From Ruminococcaceae bacterium UBA1320 (GTDB lineage: Bacteria; Bacillota; Clostridia; Oscillospirales; Ethanoligenentaceae), in contig DBTI01000206.1 of NCBI GenBank assembly GCA_002306975.1, positions 38,302 through 56,848 of the forward strand: a stretch of DNA of 18,547 bases. The letters run 5' to 3'. How positions within the stretch are numbered: the stretch's first letter is position 1; each line of letters starts with the position of its first letter. Below are positions 1 to 5,890 of this stretch, piece after piece. A program made the translations under genes and the position numbers. The notes beneath the pieces were generated by a model, which ran no database searches, was not told the origin of the DNA, and saw only the letters and a program-made list of their open reading frames with translations.

Positions 1-1
1 A

Positions 2-1033
2 ACGGTATATACCCCGTCCGCACCATCGGCGCCCACGACGCCGCCCGACACAACCGTTACCGGCACAACTACCACAACAAATACAGACGGTACAACAGTT
101 TCAACTGCCACAATAACCCCAACGCAAACAAACACCTCAACGGTTTCCAACGTTATTGTCAAACTTGATACCGTTACCGTGACCGCTCCCTCAACCGTGC
201 TCAGCAGCATTTTGGGCAGCGATACCACAAGCACCCTTAAACTGACGCAGGAAGCGCCGCCTGCCGCGACACAGGCACAGCTGACCGTCGTAGCGGAATC
301 AAGCGGTGTTACTCCGGTCGCTTCTCTTAATATTGATTTGGCAAAGGTATCTTCAAGCGGCACATCCGAAGCGGTTCACAATCTCAACGGCAGCATCAGT
401 GTTACCGTAAAGCTTACCGACGAACAGCTTGCGGCAATAACCGACGCTTCAAAAGCAAAGCTTCTTTACTACAACCCCGATACAGGCGCACTTCAGGATA
501 TGGGCGCAACCTTTGACCTTGCAGCAAAAACAGTAACATTTTCGACAAACCATTTCAGCACCTATCTTATCGCGACCGCTTCGGCGGCAGCCAATGTCGG
601 CGTCACCTATAACGCCCATGTGCAGAATATCGGCTGGCAGACCTACGTCAGCGACGGTGCGGAAGCAGGCACAGACGGCAAATCACTGCGAGTCGAAGCA
701 GTTAATATTAAACTTACCGGCAGCGTCCCGACCGGCGCGTCGATAACCTATTCGGCGCACGTGCAGAACGTCGGCTGGCAAAAAGCCGTTTCAAACGGCA
801 TCACAGCCGGAACTTTTGGCAAGTCGCTTAGAGTTGAAGCTTTAAAGATCACACTTGGCGGAATGCCCGGATATTCAGTGAAATACAGGGTTCATGTTCA
901 GAATAAAGGATGGCTGGATTGGCAGACAACCGCAAACGGCACATCTATAGATTCTGCCGCCATAGCGGGTACCACCGGAAAATCACTGCGAGTTGAAGCC
1001 GTTGAAATACAATTGGTGAAAACAACAGTGTAA
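2..1033 (+). CDS. C-terminal part of a ChW-repeat surface protein (5' truncated)
   Basis: The reading frame is open from base 2 and enters from outside the window, so only the last 343 codons are seen; the GTG at 179 lies inside this frame and is probably not the start. The first ~60 residues are a Thr/Pro/Ser-rich linker. A beta-rich domain follows, ending in the sequence FSTNHFSTYLIAT, a segment type common at the end of clostridial cell-surface modules. Then come three ChW (clostridial hydrophobic W) repeats, each beginning HVQN.GW and ending GKSLRVEA, at about bases 600-715, 745-865 and 880-1015. ChW repeats are known from secreted and surface proteins of Clostridia and are thought to mediate surface or ligand binding. 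No LPXTG-type sorting signal or C-terminal membrane anchor is seen, so attachment, if any, is by the repeats or by N-terminal regions outside the window. The catalytic or binding specificity of the whole protein cannot be told from this part. Confidence 0.88.
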   Translation, partial: TVYTPSAPSAPTTPPDTTVTGTTTTTNTDGTTVSTATITPTQTNTSTVSNVIVKLDTVTVTAPSTVLSSILGSDTTSTLKLTQEAPPAATQAQLTVVAESSGVTPVASLNIDLAKVSSSGTSEAVHNLNGSISVTVKLTDEQLAAITDASKAKLLYYNPDTGALQDMGATFDLAAKTVTFSTNHFSTYLIATASAAANVGVTYNAHVQNIGWQTYVSDGAEAGTDGKSLRVEAVNIKLTGSVPTGASITYSAHVQNVGWQKAVSNGITAGTFGKSLRVEALKITLGGMPGYSVKYRVHVQNKGWLDWQTTANGTSIDSAAIAGTTGKSLRVEAVEIQLVKTTV

Positions 1034-1051
1034 CCTATACTTTGAAATTAC

Positions 1052-1102
1052 AAAAAGCCGCGTCGATTGCATCAATTTGCAATCGGCGCGGCTTTTTTAT
1101 AA
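1052..1102 (+). terminator. Rho-independent terminator after the ChW protein
   Basis: A hairpin with arms at 1052-1070 and 1079-1097 has 19 positions, all paired apart from about one mismatch, with an 8-nt loop. Its 3' arm ends in a run of six T. It begins 19 nt after the stop codon and separates the surface gene from the riboswitch region. Confidence 0.88.
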
Positions 1103-1321
1103 AGTTTGTTTTTCCTATATTCATTGCCCTGCTGGGTACAATAGGGCTATCGCCCCGTCCGAGCCTGTTACATTAGTAAGTAACGAGACTAAAAAGGAAA
1201 ATAATTATTAATATATTAAATATAATTGCAATTTTTTCTTTTGATGGCTATAATTAATATTTTTATATAATTACAACTATATATAATAGTATCAATATTT
1301 TTATATTTTTATGTTAAAATA
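1103..1321. other. Non-coding gap with small hairpins, then a very AT-rich tract
   Basis: No credible gene is seen. Bases about 1128-1183 contain short inverted repeats (GGGCTATCGCCC around 1144; GTTAC...GTAAC around 1166-1183) and may be a decayed intergenic repeat. From about 1196 to 1321 the sequence is almost entirely A and T, with repeated TATATAAT/ATATTTTTATA blocks directly upstream of the riboswitch promoter. It could act as an UP element or as curved DNA. Confidence 0.5.
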
Positions 1322-1350
1322 TTGTTTTTCATTAAAATTCGTGTTAAAAT
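1322..1350 (+). promoter_or_regulatory. SigA-type promoter for the riboswitch-controlled transcript
   Basis: A -35 box TTGTTT (1322-1327) and a -10 box TAAAAT (1345-1350) are separated by exactly 17 nt. Transcription would start near 1357, only a few bases before the first aptamer. That placement fits a promoter serving all three riboswitches. The AT-rich stretch upstream supports it. Confidence 0.6.
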
Positions 1351-1360
1351 TACTTTACAA

Positions 1361-1476
1361 GTTTAAACGGCAAACTTATCCAGAGATATTGTCGTAAAGC
1401 TTCGAATTTAATACATTTTTGTCTGATTATTGCGATGACTGCCGGATTGCCATGCTTTTCAGTCACGGCTTTTTTC
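1361..1476 (+). promoter_or_regulatory. c-di-GMP-I (GEMM-I) riboswitch, copy 1, divergent
   Basis: The order of conserved GEMM-I blocks is present: CGGCAAAC (1368-1375), TAAAGC (1395-1400), GCGATGACTGCCGGATTGCC (1432-1451). By analogy with the Vc2 structure, the ligand-contacting G (just before CAAAC), the intercalating A (middle of TAAAG) and the C after TTG are kept. The first stem is short and capped by CAGA (1381-1384) instead of the GNRA loop normally docked in a receptor, and the CGCAAAGCC block reads CGTAAAGCT. An imperfect hairpin between GCCATG (1449-1454) and CACGGC (1464-1469) is followed by six T (1470-1475), a likely terminator. Here the aptamer's own closing strand would be the 5' terminator arm, unlike copies 2 and 3. 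Affinity for c-di-GMP may be reduced. Confidence 0.78.
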
Positions 1477-1497
1477 TCATTAAATAGCACATCAAGG

Positions 1498-1640
1498 ATG
1501 AAACGGCAAACTTATCGAAAGGTAAGGACGCAAAGCCTCGGGTCTAATGCATTTTGCGCATGCTTAATGCGATGACGGCCGGGTTGCCATGCTTTTTGGC
1601 CATGGCATTTTATTTTTGCCACGGCTTTTTTATTTTTTTT
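1498..1640 (+). promoter_or_regulatory. c-di-GMP-I (GEMM-I) riboswitch, copy 2, with terminator
   Basis: This is a near-consensus GEMM-I aptamer: GGCAAAC, a 6-bp stem CTTATC/GGTAAG capped by GAAA (1517-1520), GGACGCAAAGCCTCGGG (1526-1542), and GCGATGACGGCCGGGTTGCC (1569-1588). The platform shows two mutually exclusive pairings. TGCCATG (1585-1591) can pair with CATGGCA (1601-1607); or GCCATGGC (1599-1606) can pair with GCCACGGC (1618-1625, one A-C mismatch), followed by TTTTTTATTTTTTTT. Ligand binding should lock the TTGCC strand into the aptamer and free CATGGC for the terminator. This predicts that c-di-GMP turns transcription off, which is inference from folding by eye. Confidence 0.92.
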
Positions 1641-1654
1641 ATCGTACATTAAGG

Positions 1655-1794
1655 ATGAAACGGCAAACTTGCCGAAAGGTAAGGACGCAAAGCCTCGGGT
1701 CTAATGCATTTTGCGTCGGCTTAATGCGATGACGGCCGGGTTGCCATGCTTTCAGCCATGGCATTTCATTTTTGCCACGGCTTTTTTATTTTTA
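1655..1794 (+). promoter_or_regulatory. c-di-GMP-I (GEMM-I) riboswitch, copy 3, with terminator
   Basis: This is a close duplicate of copy 2, offset by 157 nt. The GAAA-capped stem is CTTGCC/GGTAAG; relative to copy 2 its changes keep pairing (A-U to G-U, U-G to C-G), a sign of selection on structure. GGACGCAAAGCCTCGGG (1683-1699) and GCGATGACGGCCGGGTTGCC (1726-1745) are unchanged. The platform repeats the same choice: TGCCATG (1742-1748) with CATGGCA (1757-1763), or the terminator GCCATGGC (1755-1762) with GCCACGGC (1774-1781) and a T-run (1782-1787). It is the last switch before the gene at 1930, leaving about 135 nt of further leader in which CTCCGC (1830-1835) and GCGGAG (1887-1892) could pair. 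Confidence 0.92.
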
Positions 1795-1929
1795 GGAACA
1801 ATCTGCATTTTGAACAGCAGCGAGTATTGCTCCGCCGCATTACACTTACATACTTTGTTATCTTCCGCAGCCTTCGAAAGAACGGAGCGGAGAGATATAA
1901 AAATCTAACTCGTACAGGAGGCTTTATCA

Positions 1930-2259
1930 ATGGGTAAGTACAAAATTGCAGTAACACCCGACAAAATTAATTTGACACTCGAAGGAAAATTCACTCAGGA
2001 GGAAATACAGCAGTTTTCAGATTCTTTTCAGTCGGAAATGAAAAAGATTAACCCTACGCAGTATACTCTTGAAATTGACGCTGCAAAATTTCAAGTTCTG
2101 CCGTCGGAGCTGCATGATTCACTAAAGGGCTGCTTTGAACTTTATCAGCACTTTGGATTTAAACAGGTATTAATGCACCATGAAACCAATGTAATCCTTT
2201 CTATGCAGGTAAAAAGAATCGCGAGTGAGGCCGGACTTCTGAACTTCGACATAATATAA
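1930..2259 (+). CDS. Small STAS-like protein, first gene after the triple riboswitch
   Basis: A 109-residue soluble protein with ATG at 1930 and a strong AGGAGG (1916-1921) 8 nt upstream. I do not recognise a characterised homologue. The predicted order is beta-beta-alpha-beta-alpha-beta-alpha: strands YKIAVTP, KINLTLEGKF, YTLEIDA and KQVLMHH, with helices after TQEE, SELHDSL and NVILSMQ. This resembles the STAS fold of anti-sigma-factor antagonists, including the LEGKF opening. The usual D-S-S-G phosphorylation region is replaced by FQVLPSEL, so classical serine phospho-switching is doubtful. No signal peptide or membrane segment is seen. It is preceded by three c-di-GMP riboswitches and followed after 7 nt by a strong terminator, so it may be the main output of the transcript. 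It could be a regulatory or scaffold partner of the two downstream enzymes. The fold call is tentative; that the gene is real is well supported. Confidence 0.85.
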   Translation: MGKYKIAVTPDKINLTLEGKFTQEEIQQFSDSFQSEMKKINPTQYTLEIDAAKFQVLPSELHDSLKGCFELYQHFGFKQVLMHHETNVILSMQVKRIASEAGLLNFDII

Positions 2260-2266
2260 GGACACT

Positions 2267-2299
2267 AAAAAGCAGGGGATTATTCCCCTGCTTTTTACC
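2267..2299 (+). terminator. Intrinsic terminator between the STAS-like and KAS III-like genes
   Basis: A perfect 13-bp hairpin (2267-2279 with 2284-2296, loop TTAT) contains the GC core GCAGGGG/CCCCTGC and ends in five T. It starts 7 nt after the stop of the small gene and ends 56 nt before the next start codon. I see no convincing promoter in that 56-nt gap. The next two genes may therefore be reached by read-through at a reduced level. Confidence 0.85.
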
Positions 2300-2352
2300 A
2301 TCATAAACCCATCTGTTAACACTTTTATAACATATTTGAAGGAGTGAACGTT

Positions 2353-3342
2353 ATGTTTCGTTTCAGTATCCGCGATATTGAGGTTTACCACGGGGCTAAG
2401 GTGCAGGACAACAAAATGTATATTGATCATTTCAAGGCAAGGGGAAAGGATATTGAGCATTTCTTTCGCGACGTCATCGGCAGAGATAAACGCTACCTGA
2501 TTGACAGTGAGAAAGAAAACACCTTAACCATGGCAGTTACCGCCGCAAAAAGTGTACTGAACAAATCAAATCTGAGCGGCGAAGACCTTGACATGATAAT
2601 CTTTTCAAGTCAGCTTCCGGAATACATTGCACCGCCCAGCTCCATACATATTCATCAGGCGTTAGGCTGCAAAGTAAATTGCATCTGTTACGACATTAAT
2701 GTAAACTGCACAGGCATGTCCACCGCTCTTGAGCATACGGCCAAATATATGTCGGTATCTGATAATATCAATCGCGCACTTATAATCGGCTGTGATTACC
2801 TCAACATGACCGCAGATCCTGAAAGCGAATATTGTTACGGCCTCTACGGAGACGCTGCCTGCGCAATGATTATCGAAAAAACAACGGAAGAAATCGGGCT
2901 TTTGGACTCCTTGTATTCAATATACTCTGGGGAGCACAATAATATTCTTTTCCCCGGGTGCGGTTTCTCGAATCTCTTCAAGGTGAACGATAAAAAGGAA
3001 TTGCTGTTAAACTGGTCGCCGCTCATCAAAATTGAAATTGAAGGGGCGGTCCATGATATCAAAACTGTTTTAGATCGAAACAACCTGACGGTCAACGATA
3101 TTAAAATGTTTTGTTTTTCCCAGTATGTATATAAAAATGTTGAACAACTGCGCTCCCTGTTAGCCATAGGCGAAGAGAAAAGCCTGTATGTTGGCGGAGA
3201 ATACGGCTATACGGGAACAACCAGCCCTTTTATCGTTTTATACAAGTCCCTGAAGGAAGGGCTTGTTAAAAAAGGTGATTATGTAATGATATGGACGGTA
3301 GGTGCCGGAACATCAAACATCGCGGTGCTGCTAAAGCTATAA
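2353..3342 (+). CDS. KAS III-like (FabH-type thiolase-fold) condensing enzyme or acyltransferase
   Basis: A 329-residue protein of FabH size. ATG at 2353 is preferred over the in-frame GTG at 2344, because the RBS AAGGAG (2339-2344) overlaps that GTG and sits 8 nt before the ATG. Typical family features are the region around SSQLPEYIAPPSS, the nucleophile motif DINVNCTGM (Cys119) and a C-terminal half ending GDYVMIWTVGAGTSNIAVLL. KAS III enzymes use Cys-His-Asn to condense an acyl-thioester with malonyl-ACP. Aligned by eye with E. coli FabH, the His of PHQAN falls at FSQYV (Ser256) and the Asn of HGNTS falls at YGYTG (Tyr286). Cys-based acyl transfer may remain while decarboxylative condensation is doubtful. 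It is followed after 53 nt by an acyl ligase, suggesting one pathway: acid activation, then transfer or condensation. It is probably not the housekeeping FabH, as no fab genes are near. The substrate is unknown. Confidence 0.85.
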   Translation: MFRFSIRDIEVYHGAKVQDNKMYIDHFKARGKDIEHFFRDVIGRDKRYLIDSEKENTLTMAVTAAKSVLNKSNLSGEDLDMIIFSSQLPEYIAPPSSIHIHQALGCKVNCICYDINVNCTGMSTALEHTAKYMSVSDNINRALIIGCDYLNMTADPESEYCYGLYGDAACAMIIEKTTEEIGLLDSLYSIYSGEHNNILFPGCGFSNLFKVNDKKELLLNWSPLIKIEIEGAVHDIKTVLDRNNLTVNDIKMFCFSQYVYKNVEQLRSLLAIGEEKSLYVGGEYGYTGTTSPFIVLYKSLKEGLVKKGDYVMIWTVGAGTSNIAVLLKL

Positions 3343-3395
3343 GCAGCTCTCCTGCTTTGCAACTTATTATCCGACAACATAAAGGAGGAATTACG

Positions 3396-5036
3396 GTGAA
3401 ATACGCGGATACGATTTGTAGTTTTGTCGATATGAAATGCTTGGAGTACGGCGGTCGCGAAGCAATGGTGTTTCCGGAAGACGGCTCGCGATACTCATTT
3501 GAGAAATTCAGAAATTTATATTTTTCCCTGGCGAAGGGTCTTTTGAAAATCGGCGTAAAAAAAGGCGATCATGTTGCGTTGATGTCCTTAAATTCCCCTT
3601 ATGCAATAGCCTTTAGCATCGCTGTTGCGAAGGTTGGAGCTATTTTTGTAAATCTGAACAACGGATACACAAAAAGAGAGTTTGAATATGTATTGCAAAA
3701 TTCAATGTCTTCCACCGTAATTCTTCTGGGTGGAACAAAAGAACATAAATTTATTGACTTATTCAAAAAAATATGTCCGGAAATAGAGCATTCTTTGCCG
3801 GGGCAGTTAAAATGCAGTGCCTTACCGGATTTAAAAAATATAATTGTAAACGACGAGTTTTCATGTGGCGGCGCTATTAGCGTTTCCGAGCTTATTAAGT
3901 TGGGAGAAAATATTGCAAACAGCAGGTTTGACGCGGTCGGATCCACACAGTCCGGCGACGAGGTCACTGCCATCTATTACACATCCGGCACAACCGGGCA
4001 CCCGAAAGCCGTAATGCTGACACACAGCGCCATGATTAAAAATGCGGTTGTAGTCGGGAACAACATGGGCTATTCCGAAAACGACAGAGTTCTCCTCTGT
4101 CTGCCGATTTACCACGCAATCGGTTACGTGCTGACCGCATTTTTGAGCCTTATTTTCGGCTCAACGCTCATCATTATGGAGCGTTACCAAACCGAAAAGG
4201 TTTTGCAAAACCTTGAAAACGAACGCTGCACCGTGTTTAATGCGGTTCCAACGATGTTCAACATGATACTCAAGCATCCTGATTTCCCAAAATATCGTTT
4301 TGAGCATTTGAAAAAGGGCTACATATCCGGATCCTACTGCCAGCCGTCATTAGTGAAAGATGTCATGGAAAAACTCCATATAAAAGAACTCTCAATTGGA
4401 TATGGTCAAACCGAGGCTATTGTCATCTCACAGACGCTTGTCTCAGACCGGATGGATCAGCGCCTTTTCACAATCGGCCGTCCGATCAAAGGCGTTTTGG
4501 CAAAAGTAATCGACCCGTCAAGCAATCTGGAGGTTGAAAACGGTATGCGGGGCGAGTTGTGCATCAAAAGCATATACCTCATGAAGGGCTACTTTAAAAA
4601 CCAGGAGGCAACCGACAAAGCCGTGGATAAGGACGGGTGGCTTCATACCGGAGACCTTGTTACAAAGGACGATAACGGATATTTGACGATAATCGGAAGA
4701 ATCAAGGACATTATCATCCGTGGCGGCGAAAACATTGCACCGATTGAAATTGAAAGCGTCTTTAAAACATGCAGCGGCGTTAAAGATGTCGCAGTCGTCG
4801 GCATTCCGGATGAGATTTTAGGTGAGGAAATTTGTATGTTCGTTGTGAAAGATGAAAACTCCAACATAACGGCAAAATCACTTACCGAATATGCCAAACA
4901 CCGGCTTGCAAAATTTAAAATTCCGAAATTCATTGAATTTGTAGATATTCTGCCCGTTACGGCAAGCGGAAAAGTTAAACTGTTTGTTCTTAAAGATATG
5001 GTTTTGCATCAGCATGACTGGAAAAACAATGCATAA
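3396..5036 (+). CDS. AMP-forming acyl-CoA/acyl-ACP ligase (ANL superfamily)
   Basis: A 546-residue adenylate-forming enzyme that activates a carboxylic acid, probably a fatty or related acyl group, as acyl-AMP and then a thioester. The start is GTG at 3396, with AAAGGAGG at 3381-3388 spaced 7 nt. Extending upstream to 3291 would run into the preceding gene and has no such RBS. ANL motifs appear in order: P-loop YYTSGTTGHPK (194-204), YGQTE (336-340), HTGD (417-420, ATP ribose-binding Asp), hinge GRIKD (434-438) and the C-terminal catalytic Lys in TASGK (Lys526). All key residues seem intact. It is soluble, with no signal peptide. It is the last gene of the c-di-GMP riboswitch transcript and is closed by a terminator 54 nt downstream. 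Which acid it uses, and whether the acceptor is CoA or a carrier protein, cannot be read from the sequence; no acyl carrier protein gene is nearby. Confidence 0.92.
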   Translation: MKYADTICSFVDMKCLEYGGREAMVFPEDGSRYSFEKFRNLYFSLAKGLLKIGVKKGDHVALMSLNSPYAIAFSIAVAKVGAIFVNLNNGYTKREFEYVLQNSMSSTVILLGGTKEHKFIDLFKKICPEIEHSLPGQLKCSALPDLKNIIVNDEFSCGGAISVSELIKLGENIANSRFDAVGSTQSGDEVTAIYYTSGTTGHPKAVMLTHSAMIKNAVVVGNNMGYSENDRVLLCLPIYHAIGYVLTAFLSLIFGSTLIIMERYQTEKVLQNLENERCTVFNAVPTMFNMILKHPDFPKYRFEHLKKGYISGSYCQPSLVKDVMEKLHIKELSIGYGQTEAIVISQTLVSDRMDQRLFTIGRPIKGVLAKVIDPSSNLEVENGMRGELCIKSIYLMKGYFKNQEATDKAVDKDGWLHTGDLVTKDDNGYLTIIGRIKDIIIRGGENIAPIEIESVFKTCSGVKDVAVVGIPDEILGEEICMFVVKDENSNITAKSLTEYAKHRLAKFKIPKFIEFVDILPVTASGKVKLFVLKDMVLHQHDWKNNA

Positions 5037-5090
5037 AATTAAGTACTAATACAAAATTTTCTATTTATTCTCGACTAAATTGCTTTTATG

Positions 5091-5127
5091 CAGGCTTGGC
5101 GGAATATTCCGCCAAGCCTGTTTTTAT
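5091..5127 (+). terminator. Rho-independent terminator ending the riboswitch-cassette transcript
   Basis: A perfect 30-nt palindrome (arms 5091-5105 and 5106-5120, core CTTGGCGG/CCGCCAAG) is followed by TTTTTATT. It lies 54 nt after the ligase stop codon. Confidence 0.88.
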
Positions 5128-5302
5128 TGTCCCAACGCCATGGTCTAAAACCGCCGCTATTGCAAATAGTCATTGAATGCTGCTTGTCACTTATGTTTTT
5201 ACACTGCAGTATTCTTTCAATGCACAATCCATCCTGATTTTTCAACATACCCCACAGTTTTTGTGCATATATATTAGCGACATGGTTTTAGGAGGGGTTT
5301 GA

Positions 5303-5551
5303 TTGAAAGGGATTGTGGAAGAGCGGGCTGTTGAGCTCGGTGAATATATCATAGCGCATCAGTCCACTGTTCGTGGCGCCGCCAAAAAATTCGGGGTCAG
5401 CAAATCAACCGTACATAAAGATGTTTCAGAACGTTTAAAAAAACTTAATCCACAGCTTTATATCGAGGTCAAGCATGTGCTTGACATAAATAAAGCTCAA
5501 CGGCATATAAGAGGAGGGCTTGCTACCCGCCGAAAATACAGGCATGAATAA
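5303..5551 (+). CDS. spoIIID: SpoIIID, sporulation transcriptional regulator
   Basis: An 82-residue DNA-binding protein with a helix-turn-helix at about residues 23-45. The sequence KKFGVSKSTVHKDVSERL closely matches B. subtilis SpoIIID, as do the tail NPQLYIEVKHVLDINKAQRHIRGG and the basic end ATRRKYR. In the family, SpoIIID acts in the mother cell to switch the sigma-E programme towards sigma-K. The start is TTG at 5303, with a strong AGGAGGGG (5290-5297) 5 nt upstream; there is no better start in frame. It is monocistronic here, with terminators before (5091) and after (5570). It converges on the spoIIQ-like and spoIID genes, whereas these genes commonly point the same way in Clostridia. 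A sigma-E promoter is expected upstream but I cannot place it with confidence. Confidence 0.96.
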   Translation: MKGIVEERAVELGEYIIAHQSTVRGAAKKFGVSKSTVHKDVSERLKKLNPQLYIEVKHVLDINKAQRHIRGGLATRRKYRHE

Positions 5552-5569
5552 GTTTTTTATTTGCAGCAC

Positions 5570-5605
5570 AAAAAAGCACGGAACATTGGCTCCGTGCTTT
5601 TTTGT
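5570..5605 (+). terminator. Rho-independent terminator after spoIIID
   Basis: A 13-bp perfect stem (5570-5582 AAAAAAGCACGGA with 5591-5603 TCCGTGCTTTTTT) with an 8-nt loop and T-rich 3' arm. The A-rich 5' arm makes it usable from both strands. Confidence 0.85.
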
Positions 5606-5608
5606 TTC

Positions 5609-5628
5609 ACGGCGGTGTTAACCGCCGT
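5609..5628. repeat. Short perfect hairpin ACGGCGGT/ACCGCCGT
   Basis: An 8-bp perfect inverted repeat with a GTTA loop lies directly after the spoIIID terminator. No function is evident; there is no T tract on either side. Confidence 0.5.
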
Positions 5629-5674
5629 ATGTGGGCTGCAGTCTCATATTCATTCGAGTCCGATTAAATATCTT

Positions 5675-5777
5675 TATACTTATCTTCGATAGAGATAGTC
5701 AAAAAATCAAGCGAAAACCTTGATATATGGTTTTTGTAAAGATTTTTCTGTCACTATCTCAGAAGAAGATTAGTATC
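5675..5777. repeat. 103-nt nested imperfect inverted repeat in the spoIIID-spoIIQ gap
   Basis: The outer arms (5675-5699 and 5753-5777) match at about 19 of 25 positions, including a perfect GAGATAGT/ACTATCTC (5692-5699 and 5753-5760). Inside are AAAAATC/GATTTTT (to 5708 and from 5741) and AAAACC/GGTTTT (5714-5719 and 5729-5734) around a 9-nt loop. The three tiers are collinear, so one long hairpin can form in DNA or RNA. No ORF is inside. It may be a MITE-like element or a structured RNA; neither is proven. Confidence 0.55.
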
Positions 5778-5848
5778 ATATACATCTGACAAAATTTAAA
5801 ATGATTAATAAGACCCGCTGCCACAAGGTTGCTGCCCACCCCTGCCCC

Positions 5849-5880
5849 GCCGCGCATGGTTTAACGCCCCAGTGCGCGGC
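5849..5880. repeat. GC-rich inverted repeat downstream of the spoIIQ-like gene
   Basis: An 8-bp perfect inverted repeat GCCGCGCA (5849-5856)/TGCGCGGC (5873-5880) with a 16-nt loop begins about 10 nt beyond the minus-strand gene end at 5891. It stands out in AT-rich surroundings. It might stop minus-strand transcription, but it has no U tract in that direction. Confidence 0.4.
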
Positions 5881-5890
5881 ACTCAATAAG

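Noticed and set aside
1361..1794. Direct-repeat array as a possible CRISPR
   Set aside because: The repeat units are long (136-157 nt) with structured RNA motifs; there are no short repeats with unique spacers of equal length.
2..1794. Surface-protein gene as the target of the riboswitches
   Set aside because: The gene lies upstream of the switches, is read away into its own terminator, and the switches point to the gene at 1930.
1711..1957. Short ORFs on both strands across the third riboswitch and leader
   Set aside because: They overlap conserved riboswitch blocks, have no RBS and no protein-like composition.
3291..3395. Upstream extension of the acyl ligase to an ATG at 3291
   Set aside because: It overlaps the preceding gene and lacks an RBS, while the GTG at 3396 has AAAGGAGG at ideal spacing and starts where the domain begins.
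5244..5273. Possible sigma-E promoter of spoIIID (AACATA ... CATATATA)
   Set aside because: The spacing and -10 match are too poor to list as a feature, although such a promoter is expected.
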